A stretch of DNA of 18,812 bases from contig DASVFB010000226.1 of NCBI GenBank assembly GCA_036380275.1, positions 1 to 18,812 of the forward strand, in the 5' to 3' direction. Below the pieces are notes generated by a model. That model did no database searches. It was not told where the DNA came from and was given only the letters and a program-made list of their open reading frames with translations. A program made the position numbers and the translations under genes. Positions within the stretch are counted from its first letter, which is position 1. Each line of letters begins with the position of its first letter. The stretch comes from DASVFB01 sp036380275. GTDB lineage: Bacteria > Actinomycetota > Thermoleophilia > Gaiellales > Gaiellaceae. Positions 1 through 6,189 of the stretch are shown piece after piece.

Positions 1-92
1 GGCACGGTCAAGAGACCGACGGCCGCGACGGCAAGAACGGCGAGCGTGATGGAGTGCCCGCCGCGGCGGATGGCGTTACGCAGCAACAACAT
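1..92 (-). CDS. N-terminus of a probable exported/membrane protein (partial)
   Basis: Reading leftward from an ATG at 92, the frame stays open to the window edge. It begins MLLLRNAIRRGGHSITLAVL and continues with a hydrophobic Ala/Val/Leu run: a basic n-region followed by a hydrophobic core, the pattern of a signal peptide or first membrane helix. A purine-rich GGGGGAG lies about 14 nt upstream, farther than ideal for a ribosome site. In this frame a stop codon lies about 16 codons upstream, so the start is constrained to this area. The family cannot be named from 30 residues. It would be divergent from the glycosyltransferase gene. The opposite strand is also open here (1-141), so the assignment is tentative. 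Confidence 0.4.
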   Translation of the reverse strand, partial: MLLLRNAIRRGGHSITLAVLAVAAVGLLTV

Positions 93-234
93 CGGTAGTC
101 CGGCGGCTCCCCCAAATCCAGCTGCTATCGCTGGCGAATGCTAGGTCTCGGTCGCAACGATGTCAATTGCAAGAGACGTTCGGGCGGCGAGGAGGACTCC
201 CGCGAGAGGCGGGCGGGTAACTACGAAGGAATGG

Positions 235-302
235 GGCGCCGGGGCCGAGCGATTGGGCGGGGGCAGCAAGCCCCGAGAGTGGTTCGAGTCCGCGCGGCGC
301 CG
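235..302 (+). pseudogene. Degenerate tRNA-Cys-like sequence
   Basis: A cloverleaf can be drawn. The acceptor stem GGCGCCG (235-241) pairs 7/7 with CGGCGCC (295-301). The D stem GCC (244-246) pairs with GGC (256-258), with a GAGCGATTG loop. The anticodon stem GGGGC (260-264) pairs with GCCCC (270-274). The T loop is TTCGAGT (283-289) on a stem with 4 of 5 pairs. The pattern resembles bacterial tRNA-Cys, whose anticodon arm is normally closed around CTGCAAA. Here the loop is only AGCAA, so it keeps a GCA triplet but has lost two bases including U33. Position 8 is G rather than U, G19 is A, and no CCA is encoded. A decayed tRNA gene or tRNA-derived scar fits best; a working tRNA is unlikely. It argues against starting the following gene upstream of 302. 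Confidence 0.5.
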
Positions 303-362
303 CTGAACGCCAAAGGCTCCACCACGGGCGCGCGCCCGCAGGGAGTCGCCGGCCGCAGGTCG

Positions 363-2246
363 ATGATCGTGTCGCTCGCTCTCCTGTCGTTCTTCGTGCT
401 CGCGCTGATCGCCTTCCGGATCGCTTACACGCACACCCCCTTCCACATCGCGATCGCCTGGAACCTGTTTCTAGCGTGGATTCCGCTCGTGGCCGCGCTG
501 ATCGCCACGAACCGCCCGAGGACGGGTGGCCTCGCGCCCGGCTTCGCCGTGGCGGTGGCGATCTGGCTGATCTTCCTTCCGAACGCGCCTTACATGATCA
601 CCGACCTGAAGTACGTCGGCTACAGCGACCAGGTGCCCGTGCTCTACGACGTCCTGCTCCTCGCGGCGGCCGCGTGGACCGGGCTCGCCCTCGGCCTCGC
701 GTCGCTTCTCCTCATCCACGCGATCGCACGGCGCGTGATCGGGCCGATCAGAGCCTGGCTGCTCGTCGTCGCCATCCTCGCGCTGTGCTCCTTCGCGATT
801 TACCTCGGACGCGTTCAGCGCATGAACTCGTGGGACATCTTCGTCCGGCCCCTCGCGCTGGCCCACGCCGCGTCTGGCGCGGCGCTTCATCTCCGCCCGC
901 TTGCGCTGACGATCCTCTTCACGTGCTTCCTGGTTGCGACCTACCTCGTCTTGTATTCATTTGCAACGCGGCCGCCGTGGTTCTCCCCGCAGCTGCAGCC
1001 GCCCGCGGACGACGAGCAGAACGGGAACACACCGAAGCGTCCCCGGCTCATGTTCGTGATCACGCTCGCCGAGCACGGCGGAGCCCAGACATATCTGTCG
1101 CAGCTGCTCCCCGCCGTCGCCAACCGATTCGACGTCACCGTTGCGGCGCACGGACCCGGGCCGTTGGAGGACGCAACTCGCGCCGCGGGAGTGCAGTTCC
1201 TGCCGCTCAAACATGTCAGGCGGCCAATCGCCCCGGTCCACGACGTCCTCGGACTCGTCGAGCTGATCCGGCTCTTCCGGCGGGAACGACCCGACATCGT
1301 GCACGCGAACAGCTCGAAAGCCGGCGTCCTCGGCCGGCTCGCGGCGTTCGTTGCCGGAGTCCCGATCCGGGTCTTCACGGTCCACGGCTGGGCATTTGCG
1401 GCGTACGACGGCTTTGCAGGTCGCTTGTACCTCTGGGCCGACCGCGCCGTGCGGCCCCTGACGACGCTCGTGATCTGCGTTTCGCACCGCGAGCGGGAGC
1501 TCGGCCTACGCGCGCGAGCATGCGCGTCCGAGCGGTCCGCCGTCGTGCACAACGCGGTCGACCTTCGTCCGTTCCGCGTGGCGGTGACGCGCGGCGAGCC
1601 GCCGCAGATCATCAGCGTGGGACGGTTCGCGTATCCGAAGGACTACATCACACTCGTGCAGGCAATGGCGTCCGTCGAGAGCGATTTCCGCGCGATGCTC
1701 GTCGGTGAGGGTCCGGATCGACCAGCCGTCGCGAACGAGGTTCGACGACTCGGCCTCGCGCCCAGCGTCGCGCTGGTCGGAGCTCGAAACGACGTCCCCG
1801 ATTTGCTCGCCGGAGCCGACGTCTTCGTCCTCTCCAGTCGATCCGAGGGTCTCCCGATGTCGGTCCTCGAAGCAATGGCTGCGGGCCTGCCCGTCGTCGC
1901 GACGGACGTCGGCGGTGTGTCTGAGCTCGTGCTCGAAGGAGAGACCGGGCTGCTCGTTCCGCGCGGCGATACCACGGCGCTCGCGCAGGCCTTGGAGCGA
2001 CTTCTCCGCGACAAGGACCTCCGACGCCGAATGGCCACCTCGGCGCGGGCGCGCGTTGAGCGGGAATTCGACCTAGCGCGCTTCCAGGAGGCGCACGTCG
2101 AGCTCTACCGCCGAGAGCTCGAGCGACGCTGTCTGCCGCTTCCGGGCCTTGACCAGGAGGCGGCTGACGGCGAGCCGCGGCGCCTACGCGCGGTCGGTCA
2201 GCTCTCGAGCGGCACGCGCCGAATCGGCCCGTCCGCGTCCGAGTAG
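363..2246 (+). CDS. DUF1361 membrane domain fused to a family-4 glycosyltransferase
   Basis: From the ATG at 363 this is 627 aa. Residues about 1-205 are a multi-pass membrane region with DUF1361 hallmarks: WNLFLAWIPL, then IFLPNAPYMITDL, then a Gly-Arg/WD segment before the last helices. From about 226 a GT-B glycosyltransferase follows. It has the N-terminal motif EHGGAQTYLSQLLP, a KAGVLGRLAA...TVHGW segment typical of GT4 enzymes acting on lipid-linked sugars, the sugar-nucleotide loop SVGRFAYPKD, and the EGLPMSVLEAMAAGLPVVAT signature near 494-516. Inferred role: adding a sugar to an undecaprenyl-linked glycan at the inner membrane face. The frame is open back to 138, but that stretch is Arg/Gly-rich, overlaps the tRNA-like sequence and lacks a good ribosome site. 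ATG 231 is an alternative start, directly abutted by GAAGGA. The 3' end overlaps the convergent gene by 49 bp. The acceptor and donor sugars are unknown. Confidence 0.88.
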   Translation: MIVSLALLSFFVLALIAFRIAYTHTPFHIAIAWNLFLAWIPLVAALIATNRPRTGGLAPGFAVAVAIWLIFLPNAPYMITDLKYVGYSDQVPVLYDVLLLAAAAWTGLALGLASLLLIHAIARRVIGPIRAWLLVVAILALCSFAIYLGRVQRMNSWDIFVRPLALAHAASGAALHLRPLALTILFTCFLVATYLVLYSFATRPPWFSPQLQPPADDEQNGNTPKRPRLMFVITLAEHGGAQTYLSQLLPAVANRFDVTVAAHGPGPLEDATRAAGVQFLPLKHVRRPIAPVHDVLGLVELIRLFRRERPDIVHANSSKAGVLGRLAAFVAGVPIRVFTVHGWAFAAYDGFAGRLYLWADRAVRPLTTLVICVSHRERELGLRARACASERSAVVHNAVDLRPFRVAVTRGEPPQIISVGRFAYPKDYITLVQAMASVESDFRAMLVGEGPDRPAVANEVRRLGLAPSVALVGARNDVPDLLAGADVFVLSSRSEGLPMSVLEAMAAGLPVVATDVGGVSELVLEGETGLLVPRGDTTALAQALERLLRDKDLRRRMATSARARVEREFDLARFQEAHVELYRRELERRCLPLPGLDQEAADGEPRRLRAVGQLSSGTRRIGPSASE

Positions 2247-2824
2247 GCCGCGGGTCGGGGTTCACGCCGCGGCCGCTCAGGGCGAACGCCCACCTGCCTG
2301 CCGACGAGAGTGAGGAACGTGGCCTCGCCGAGCGCGAGCACGACGAGTGCGAACGCGCCGACAAGCAGGAGCGTCGACGTCGAGCTGGTTGCTCGAGGGA
2401 CCGCGACGCCTGTGGGGAGCTTCGTTTCCTTTGCAAGGAACGAGCTCAGCGACACCAGGAAGGCCGAGGCTCGCCGTGACGCGCGTCGAGTGGCGGATCG
2501 ACTTGGCGCCGGGGCTGCTCGATGCGGCTTCGTCACCGGAGCATGGGTGCGGACACCCGTGGCGGGTGGCGGCGTGCCGTGCGTCGACGGCGTCACGCTC
2601 ACGGGTGCCGACGACCCCGAGGAGGCGGAAGATGGCCCACTGTAATGCGACGTTGCCGCCGACGGCGGCGCGGGTTGCGCGCTCGGCACCGGATCCGGCC
2701 TCAGAGGCCGAGAGGACGCGCCGGAGGCGGGCTCGGGCTTGGGCGGCTGCGCCTGTGCTTCGAGTGCGAGCAACAGGGCCACCGACAATGCCGCGACGAC
2801 GGTCAAGAACCTCACTGCCTTCAC
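2198..2824 (-). CDS. Exported Pro/Ser/Ala-rich protein with C-terminal membrane segment
   Basis: 208 aa, starting at GTG 2824 with GAAGG just upstream. Residues 1-25 form a clean signal peptide (MKAVRFLTVVAALSVALLLA, then an Ala-Gln-Ala-type cleavage area). Residues 26-115 are low-complexity Pro/Ser/Ala/Thr with no recognisable fold, probably a disordered wall-spanning linker. Residues about 150-172 (LLLVGAFALVVLALGEATFL) are a membrane helix, followed by a short Arg/Pro-rich tail. The likely topology is an extracytoplasmic stalk anchored by the C-terminal helix. No family is recognised and the function is unknown. It is convergent with, and overlaps, the glycosyltransferase. A promoter-like sequence lies upstream at 2871-2900. 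Confidence 0.7.
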   Translation of the reverse strand: MKAVRFLTVVAALSVALLLALEAQAQPPKPEPASGASSRPLRPDPVPSAQPAPPSAATSHYSGPSSASSGSSAPVSVTPSTHGTPPPATGVRTHAPVTKPHRAAPAPSRSATRRASRRASAFLVSLSSFLAKETKLPTGVAVPRATSSTSTLLLVGAFALVVLALGEATFLTLVGRQVGVRPERPRREPRPAAYSDADGPIRRVPLES

Positions 2825-2870
2825 GGGCCTTCTCGCTCCCCTCTGACTTCGTCGAGCTTCTGTCGTCAGC

Positions 2871-2900
2871 TTGATACTAGATCTGGGGTAGCCGCGTCAA
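2871..2900 (-). promoter_or_regulatory. Putative housekeeping promoter for the Pro/Ser-rich exported protein
   Basis: Read leftward, TTGACG (2900-2895) is followed after 18 nt by TATCAA (2876-2871), about 45 nt before the GTG at 2824. The -35 is near consensus and the -10 is moderate. A short inverted repeat, CGCGT-caa-ACGCG (2893-2905), overlaps the -35 and could be incidental. Confidence 0.4.
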
Positions 2901-2940
2901 ACGCGCAGGGCGGGTCGCAGATCCGATCATCCCCAATTCG

Positions 2941-3645
2941 CTACAGCCAAACGGCGATGAAGACGACGATCGCAACGATCGCGGCGAGGGCCACGACCAC
3001 CAGGTTCGCAACGAGCGCGAGCGTGAGCATCCCGTTCTGCTCGCCGGGCGAATGCCCGGGCGACGGAGGGTCTACCTCTGCGATCTCGCCGTTCCCGTTG
3101 GGCCTGGGCACGGCCGCGTCTACAGCCCTCGTCGCGATCCGGCCGCCGCGAGCCGGCACCCGCCAGCCGACTGTCCCGGAGAGGACGTCCGTGATGAACT
3201 GATTCAGGCTCACCCGCTCCCTCTCAGCGACGCGCGACAGTTCCGCGTGAAGCGTCTGCGGCATCCGGAGAAGCAGGCGGCCGCTGTGTGATTGCAGAGA
3301 CTTCGGGTCCGGAACGTCACGACCGTCGCGCTCGGCGGCCTCCAGCCACTCGTCGACCGCCTGCGAAACCCTCGCCAGCGCTTCCTCGGGCGTGGACGCG
3401 GTGGCGCTACAGCCGGCGAGCGTGTCCACGGTGGCCAACCACTCCCCCTCCACCCCGGGCTCGCCGCGAATAAGCGTGACCGGATACGGCAGATTCAGCG
3501 CAGCCTCCGGAGAGCGCTCCCCCGCATGCAGCTGCTCTGGCGCGGCCATCGCCTCTCCAGCGCCTTCTCCCTCCCGCTTTGTAGCCACCGCAGACTGATT
3601 GTTAGACGCTGAGGCAGAAAAAACAAGGGTCTCCTCCATAATCAT
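2941..3645 (-). CDS. HicB-like / ribbon-helix-helix protein with C-terminal membrane anchor
   Basis: 234 aa. Residues about 52-115 (YPVTLIRGEPGVEGEWLATV...LAGC...TPEEALARVSQAVDEWL) match the HicB antitoxin partial RNase-H-like fold. Residues about 121-160 (GRLLLRMPQTLHAELSRVA...VSLNQFITDVL) are an Arc/MetJ-type ribbon-helix-helix, the usual DNA-binding half of HicB. A charged/Pro-rich linker follows. Residues 206-233 (MLTLALVANLVVVALAAIVA and onward) are a strong membrane helix ending the protein, which canonical HicB lacks. The start ATG at 3645 overlaps the sigma-factor stop as ATGA, implying translational coupling. No HicA-type toxin is adjacent. Seen: domain order and overlap. Inferred: a membrane-tethered regulator acting with the sigma factor rather than a toxin-antitoxin antidote. 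An in-frame ATG at 3639 is an alternative start. Confidence 0.85.
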   Translation of the reverse strand: MIMEETLVFSASASNNQSAVATKREGEGAGEAMAAPEQLHAGERSPEAALNLPYPVTLIRGEPGVEGEWLATVDTLAGCSATASTPEEALARVSQAVDEWLEAAERDGRDVPDPKSLQSHSGRLLLRMPQTLHAELSRVAERERVSLNQFITDVLSGTVGWRVPARGGRIATRAVDAAVPRPNGNGEIAEVDPPSPGHSPGEQNGMLTLALVANLVVVALAAIVAIVVFIAVWL

Positions 3646-4577
3646 CCCGCCCCGCGATCCGATACCGGGACGAGATCGGGAACCGGCCCGATCTGACCCC
3701 GGAGCTTATCCAGAGCTCGTCGCGTCAAACGCGAAACGTGAATTTGTGAGATCCCGACTTCCCGCGCGATCTCAGGCTGGCTCAACCCCGCGAAAAACCG
3801 CAGATGAAGCAGCCGCCGCTCTCGCTCGGTGAGCACGCGGAAGCCGGCCGCGAGGACCGCCCGCTGCTCGCCGAGCTCGAACCCGCCGTCGAGCATGCCT
3901 GCGACCTCGCCGTAGCCATCGTCGCTCTCGCGCGTGCTCGCGAGCGACAGCGAGACGGGCGACTGAATCCGTTCGAGAGCCAGTGCCTCCGCGACCTCGG
4001 GCTCGCCGACACCCGAATGCTGCGCGATCTCCGCGACCGTCGCCGGGCGCTCGAGCTGCGCCGAGAGCTCTGCCGAGCAGGCGCACAGGCCGGGGCGCAG
4101 CTCCTGGAGGCGACGCGGGATCCGGATCGGCCAAGCTCGATCCCGAAGGTAGCGCTTGATCTCGCCTGCGATCGTCGGGATCGCGAAGGCGCCGAAGTCG
4201 ACGGTGCGCTCGACGTCGAACCGGTCGACCGCCTTGATCAGTCCGACGGCTCCCACCTGGACAAGATCCTCGTACAGCTCGCCTCGGTTGCTGTGCCGCC
4301 GGGCCAAGCTCTTGACGAGCGGCATGTACTGCTGGACGACGCTATCCCGTGCCTGCCGGTTCCCGCGTTGGTGGTATTCGCGAAGGAGCGCCCGGACGGC
4401 CTCGCGGCTCGATGGTTTCCGTGCGGACGACCTTGCGTTCACACCTTGCTCGACGCCCCCCGACGCCGAGTGAACAAGGCGTACCGGCGGCCGCAGCGGC
4501 CGCGCGTCCGATTCGTGCAGCAGCTCGGGCGATGCAGATGGCTGCGCGCTCAAGGTCTCGGCGCTCCGTCGTGACAT
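3642..4577 (-). CDS. RNA polymerase sigma factor, SigB/SigF/SigG family (group 3)
   Basis: 311 aa. After a poorly conserved N-terminal tail of about 60 residues, region 2 runs from about 78 to 150, with the core-binding/-10 motif YEDLVQVGAVGLIKAVDRFD and then the FAIPTIAGEIKRYLRDRAWP signature typical of stress/sporulation-type SigB/SigF factors. Region 3 is about 155-205 (RRLQEL...RPATVAEIAQHSGV). Region 4 is about 245-292, with the helix-turn-helix LSQPEIAREVGISQIHVSRL. Region 1.1 is absent, consistent with group 3. These factors usually recognise GTTT/GGGTAA-like promoters and are held by an RsbW-type anti-sigma kinase. No such kinase is nearby; instead a HicB-RHH-membrane protein is translationally coupled. 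Two candidate promoters lie upstream, one housekeeping-type and one SigB/F-like, the latter suggesting autoregulation. No clear Shine-Dalgarno is seen before the ATG. Confidence 0.93.
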   Translation of the reverse strand: MSRRSAETLSAQPSASPELLHESDARPLRPPVRLVHSASGGVEQGVNARSSARKPSSREAVRALLREYHQRGNRQARDSVVQQYMPLVKSLARRHSNRGELYEDLVQVGAVGLIKAVDRFDVERTVDFGAFAIPTIAGEIKRYLRDRAWPIRIPRRLQELRPGLCACSAELSAQLERPATVAEIAQHSGVGEPEVAEALALERIQSPVSLSLASTRESDDGYGEVAGMLDGGFELGEQRAVLAAGFRVLTERERRLLHLRFFAGLSQPEIAREVGISQIHVSRLTRRALDKLRGQIGPVPDLVPVSDRGAG

Positions 4578-4624
4578 GCAGCGCAGGCGAACGGCTTATT
4601 CATCGCGGCCACCAGTCTCCCCCC

Positions 4625-4652
4625 ATTCCCCACGGGTGTGGCGTGCTGAACC
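4625..4652 (-). promoter_or_regulatory. Putative SigB/SigF-type promoter of the sigma-factor operon
   Basis: Read leftward, GGTTCA (4652-4647), a 16-nt spacer, then GGGAAT (4630-4625), about 48 nt before the ATG at 4577. Families of this type recognise GTTT-like -35 and GGG(T/A)A(T/A)-like -10 elements, so the factor may activate itself. This is judged by eye against known SigB/SigF consensus. Confidence 0.35.
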
Positions 4653-4660
4653 GAGAGCGC

Positions 4661-4689
4661 ACTATAACCGCGCGCATTTGTTCGCGCAA
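4661..4689 (-). promoter_or_regulatory. Putative housekeeping promoter of the sigma-factor operon
   Basis: Read leftward, TTGCGC (4689-4684), exactly 17 nt, then TATAGT (4666-4661). This would give a transcript start near 4654, overlapping the SigB/F-like element just downstream. It would supply basal expression of sigma factor and HicB-like protein. Confidence 0.4.
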
Positions 4690-4726
4690 ATCGAATTTTC
4701 CACGGGCGTGAATAAGTGAATTTCGT

Positions 4727-4752
4727 GGTTCGACTACACCCCGCCGGGGTAA
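4727..4752 (+). promoter_or_regulatory. Putative SigB/SigF-type promoter of the divergent membrane-protein gene
   Basis: GGTTCG (4727-4732), a 14-nt spacer, then GGGTAA (4747-4752), about 35 nt before the TTG start at 4787. This is close to the GTTT/GGGTAA pattern used by SigB/SigF factors. A short palindrome, ACCCCG-C-CGGGGT (4738-4750), overlaps the spacer and the -10 and could be a repressor contact. The element sits in the same control region as the sigma factor. Confidence 0.45.
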
Positions 4753-4786
4753 GTACGTATTCGTAGTCGCGAGGCGAGCACGCGAG

Positions 4787-5926
4787 TTGGATCTCCTTCC
4801 GAATCAGGAGAGTCGTCCGATACCCACCCCAGTTCTTCCCCCTTCGAACGACCCACGTCCATCCGCGCGCCCGCCTCGCCTCCTTCGTCTCGCGCGAACG
4901 TCGCGCGCCGCGGCGGCTTCCCTGGCGATCCTCGTCGGGTCGCTCGGCATCGCCGGCGGCGCCCATGCGACTCTCGGGCACGCCGGAGTCGGGCCTGACG
5001 CGAGGCACGGATTAGCAGCCGCGGTCGGGTCTGCTCGTGCATTCACGTCGGCACGGGAGCGACCGGCCGAAGCGGCGGCGCGGGTCGCCGTCCCACGCCT
5101 GATATCGCCGCAGTATCGGGCTTCACGCCGTCTGAGCCAGGGTGCTGATCGGTCCGGCCCGCATGCAGGCCCGGGCGTCGCCGTGACCGAGCGCCGCGTC
5201 AAAGACCACGCCTTCTCCGCCGGCGTCAGCGCCGCCGTGCGGCCGCTTCTCGATGCGCCGGTCGATCAACAGACACGCGTCGCGCTCGGAAGACTGACGA
5301 CGGAGCTGACGCGGCAAGGCCCCCGAGCCGGGACGGAGGAGGCGACGCGGCCGGAGACGCGCCGTCTGGCGCAATGCTATCGGCAATACTATGCGCCGGA
5401 TAATTCGCAGTATCAATTCGCAGAGACAATTATCAGTTCCGGCTTAACCGAATGCACACAGATCTCGTCTCTAAACTCAAGGAAAGAGACGCCGACCGCG
5501 TCGTCCGCAGTGCGGTCGATGGCTCTCCGGATCCATCCGCAGACCGAGAAAACCGTCGTTGCTTCGACCGCCAGACCGGTCGGTAATTCCGCGGAGTTCC
5601 TCGTGCGGCGGGCCCGCCCTCGGACGCGGGCGTTGCAAGCCCCGATAATCCGCGTTGCACGCGTGATATCACCGCATTTCGGCGCAGTTCCGACCGCTTC
5701 TCGTCTCGGTTCGACCGCAACAAGCCGCTCGACGACGGCCGTGCGCTCGCGCAAGGCGCGCGCCGGGGTCGTCGCGGCCGGACAGCTCGGCGACACGCGG
5801 CGCTTGCTGCAGCTCGGCCTCGTCTTCGCGCTGGTGTACCTCGTTTTCTTGATCTCGTGGTTCTGGGGAACGCGGGGGCGACGTCGCCGGGCCGGCGAAA
5901 TGCGTCTCGAGCGAGGTCTCGAATGA
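4787..5926 (+). CDS. Unrecognised exported protein with N- and C-terminal membrane segments
   Basis: 379 aa from a TTG at 4787, with GAGGCGAG about 8 nt upstream. No family is recognised. Residues about 41-61 (AAAASLAILVGSLGIAGGAH) look like a signal peptide or anchor behind a basic Pro/Arg-rich n-region. Residues about 339-360 (LLQLGLVFALVYLVFLISWF) are a strong membrane helix followed by a basic tail. The middle is Arg/Ala/Thr-rich, with a Tyr/Gln/Asn-rich patch (about 196-230) holding two cysteines (C197, C223) that could pair outside the cell. A motif recurs: PRLISPQY (103-110) and ARVISPHF (291-298), also similar at DNA level. The DNA for the patch (about 5378-5470) is visibly more AT-rich than its surroundings. 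A SigB/F-like promoter upstream suggests membership in the neighbouring sigma factor's regulon. Upstream start choice is uncertain. Confidence 0.6.
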   Translation: MDLLPNQESRPIPTPVLPPSNDPRPSARPPRLLRLARTSRAAAASLAILVGSLGIAGGAHATLGHAGVGPDARHGLAAAVGSARAFTSARERPAEAAARVAVPRLISPQYRASRRLSQGADRSGPHAGPGVAVTERRVKDHAFSAGVSAAVRPLLDAPVDQQTRVALGRLTTELTRQGPRAGTEEATRPETRRLAQCYRQYYAPDNSQYQFAETIISSGLTECTQISSLNSRKETPTASSAVRSMALRIHPQTEKTVVASTARPVGNSAEFLVRRARPRTRALQAPIIRVARVISPHFGAVPTASRLGSTATSRSTTAVRSRKARAGVVAAGQLGDTRRLLQLGLVFALVYLVFLISWFWGTRGRRRRAGEMRLERGLE

Positions 5927-6032
5927 GGCCTACTCCGATCAACTTCGCCTCGCGTCTTCGCCGGGAGGCGTCGTGACGACGCGCGGATTCCGCATCGCCC
6001 AAACGCTTAGAACCCGTTTCACAATGAGCCTT

Positions 6033-6059
6033 GTGCCGCCGGGCCGCGCTGAGCGGCAC
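6033..6059 (+). repeat. GC-rich inverted repeat in the leader region of the Wzz-like gene
   Basis: GTGCCGC (6033-6039) and GCGGCAC (6053-6059) are perfect inverted arms around a 13-nt loop. No T-tract follows, so it is not a classical terminator of the preceding gene. The gap 5927-6189 holds this hairpin, the dyad at 6082-6099 and the ribosome site. I see no convincing coding gene or promoter in it. Confidence 0.4.
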
Positions 6060-6081
6060 GATGCGGCGTCCTCAGTCGCCC

Positions 6082-6099
6082 CGATATGCCTACATATCG
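6082..6099. promoter_or_regulatory. AT-rich dyad, candidate operator upstream of the Wzz-like gene
   Basis: CGATATG-CCTA-CATATCG, an 18-bp dyad with perfect 7-bp arms, stands out in GC-rich DNA about 90 nt before the Wzz-like start. Size and symmetry suit a dimeric helix-turn-helix regulator. No binding protein can be assigned. Confidence 0.4.
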
Positions 6100-6172
6100 A
6101 GGCTCCCTGCGTCCTTGCCTCGCACCGCCCAGCGCACCCCGTCGACGAAGGGTCATTATGAAACGAGTTCTT

Positions 6173-6182
6173 AAGAGGAGGT
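6173..6182 (+). promoter_or_regulatory. Strong ribosome binding site fixing the Wzz-like start
   Basis: AAGAGGAGGT sits 7 nt before the ATG at 6190. It is among the strongest Shine-Dalgarno matches in the window and decides the start codon. Confidence 0.85.
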
Positions 6183-6189
6183 CTACGAA

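Noticed and set aside
138..362. In-frame upstream extension of the DUF1361-GT4 gene (75 extra codons)
   Set aside because: The residues are Arg/Gly-rich with no domain, no good ribosome site precedes position 138, and the stretch coincides with the tRNA-like sequence. The first hydrophobic helix begins right after ATG 363.
476..1708. 410-aa open frame overlapping the glycosyltransferase on the same strand
   Set aside because: Arg/Pro/Ala-rich low-complexity translation, typical of an out-of-frame shadow in GC-rich DNA; the overlapping frame has clear GT4 motifs.
2941..3645. Calling the HicB-like gene a type II toxin-antitoxin module
   Set aside because: No HicA-like small dsRNA-binding toxin is present on either side, and the C-terminal membrane anchor is atypical.
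2893..3733. The 13-mer CGCGTCAAACGCG occurs at 2893-2905 and 3721-3733
   Set aside because: The second copy lies inside conserved sigma region 4 codons. Two copies of a GC-rich near-palindrome are not enough to call a regulatory repeat.
5973..6161. 62-codon ORF upstream of the Wzz-like gene
   Set aside because: No ribosome site, no recognisable composition, and it runs through both inverted repeats; more likely untranslated leader.
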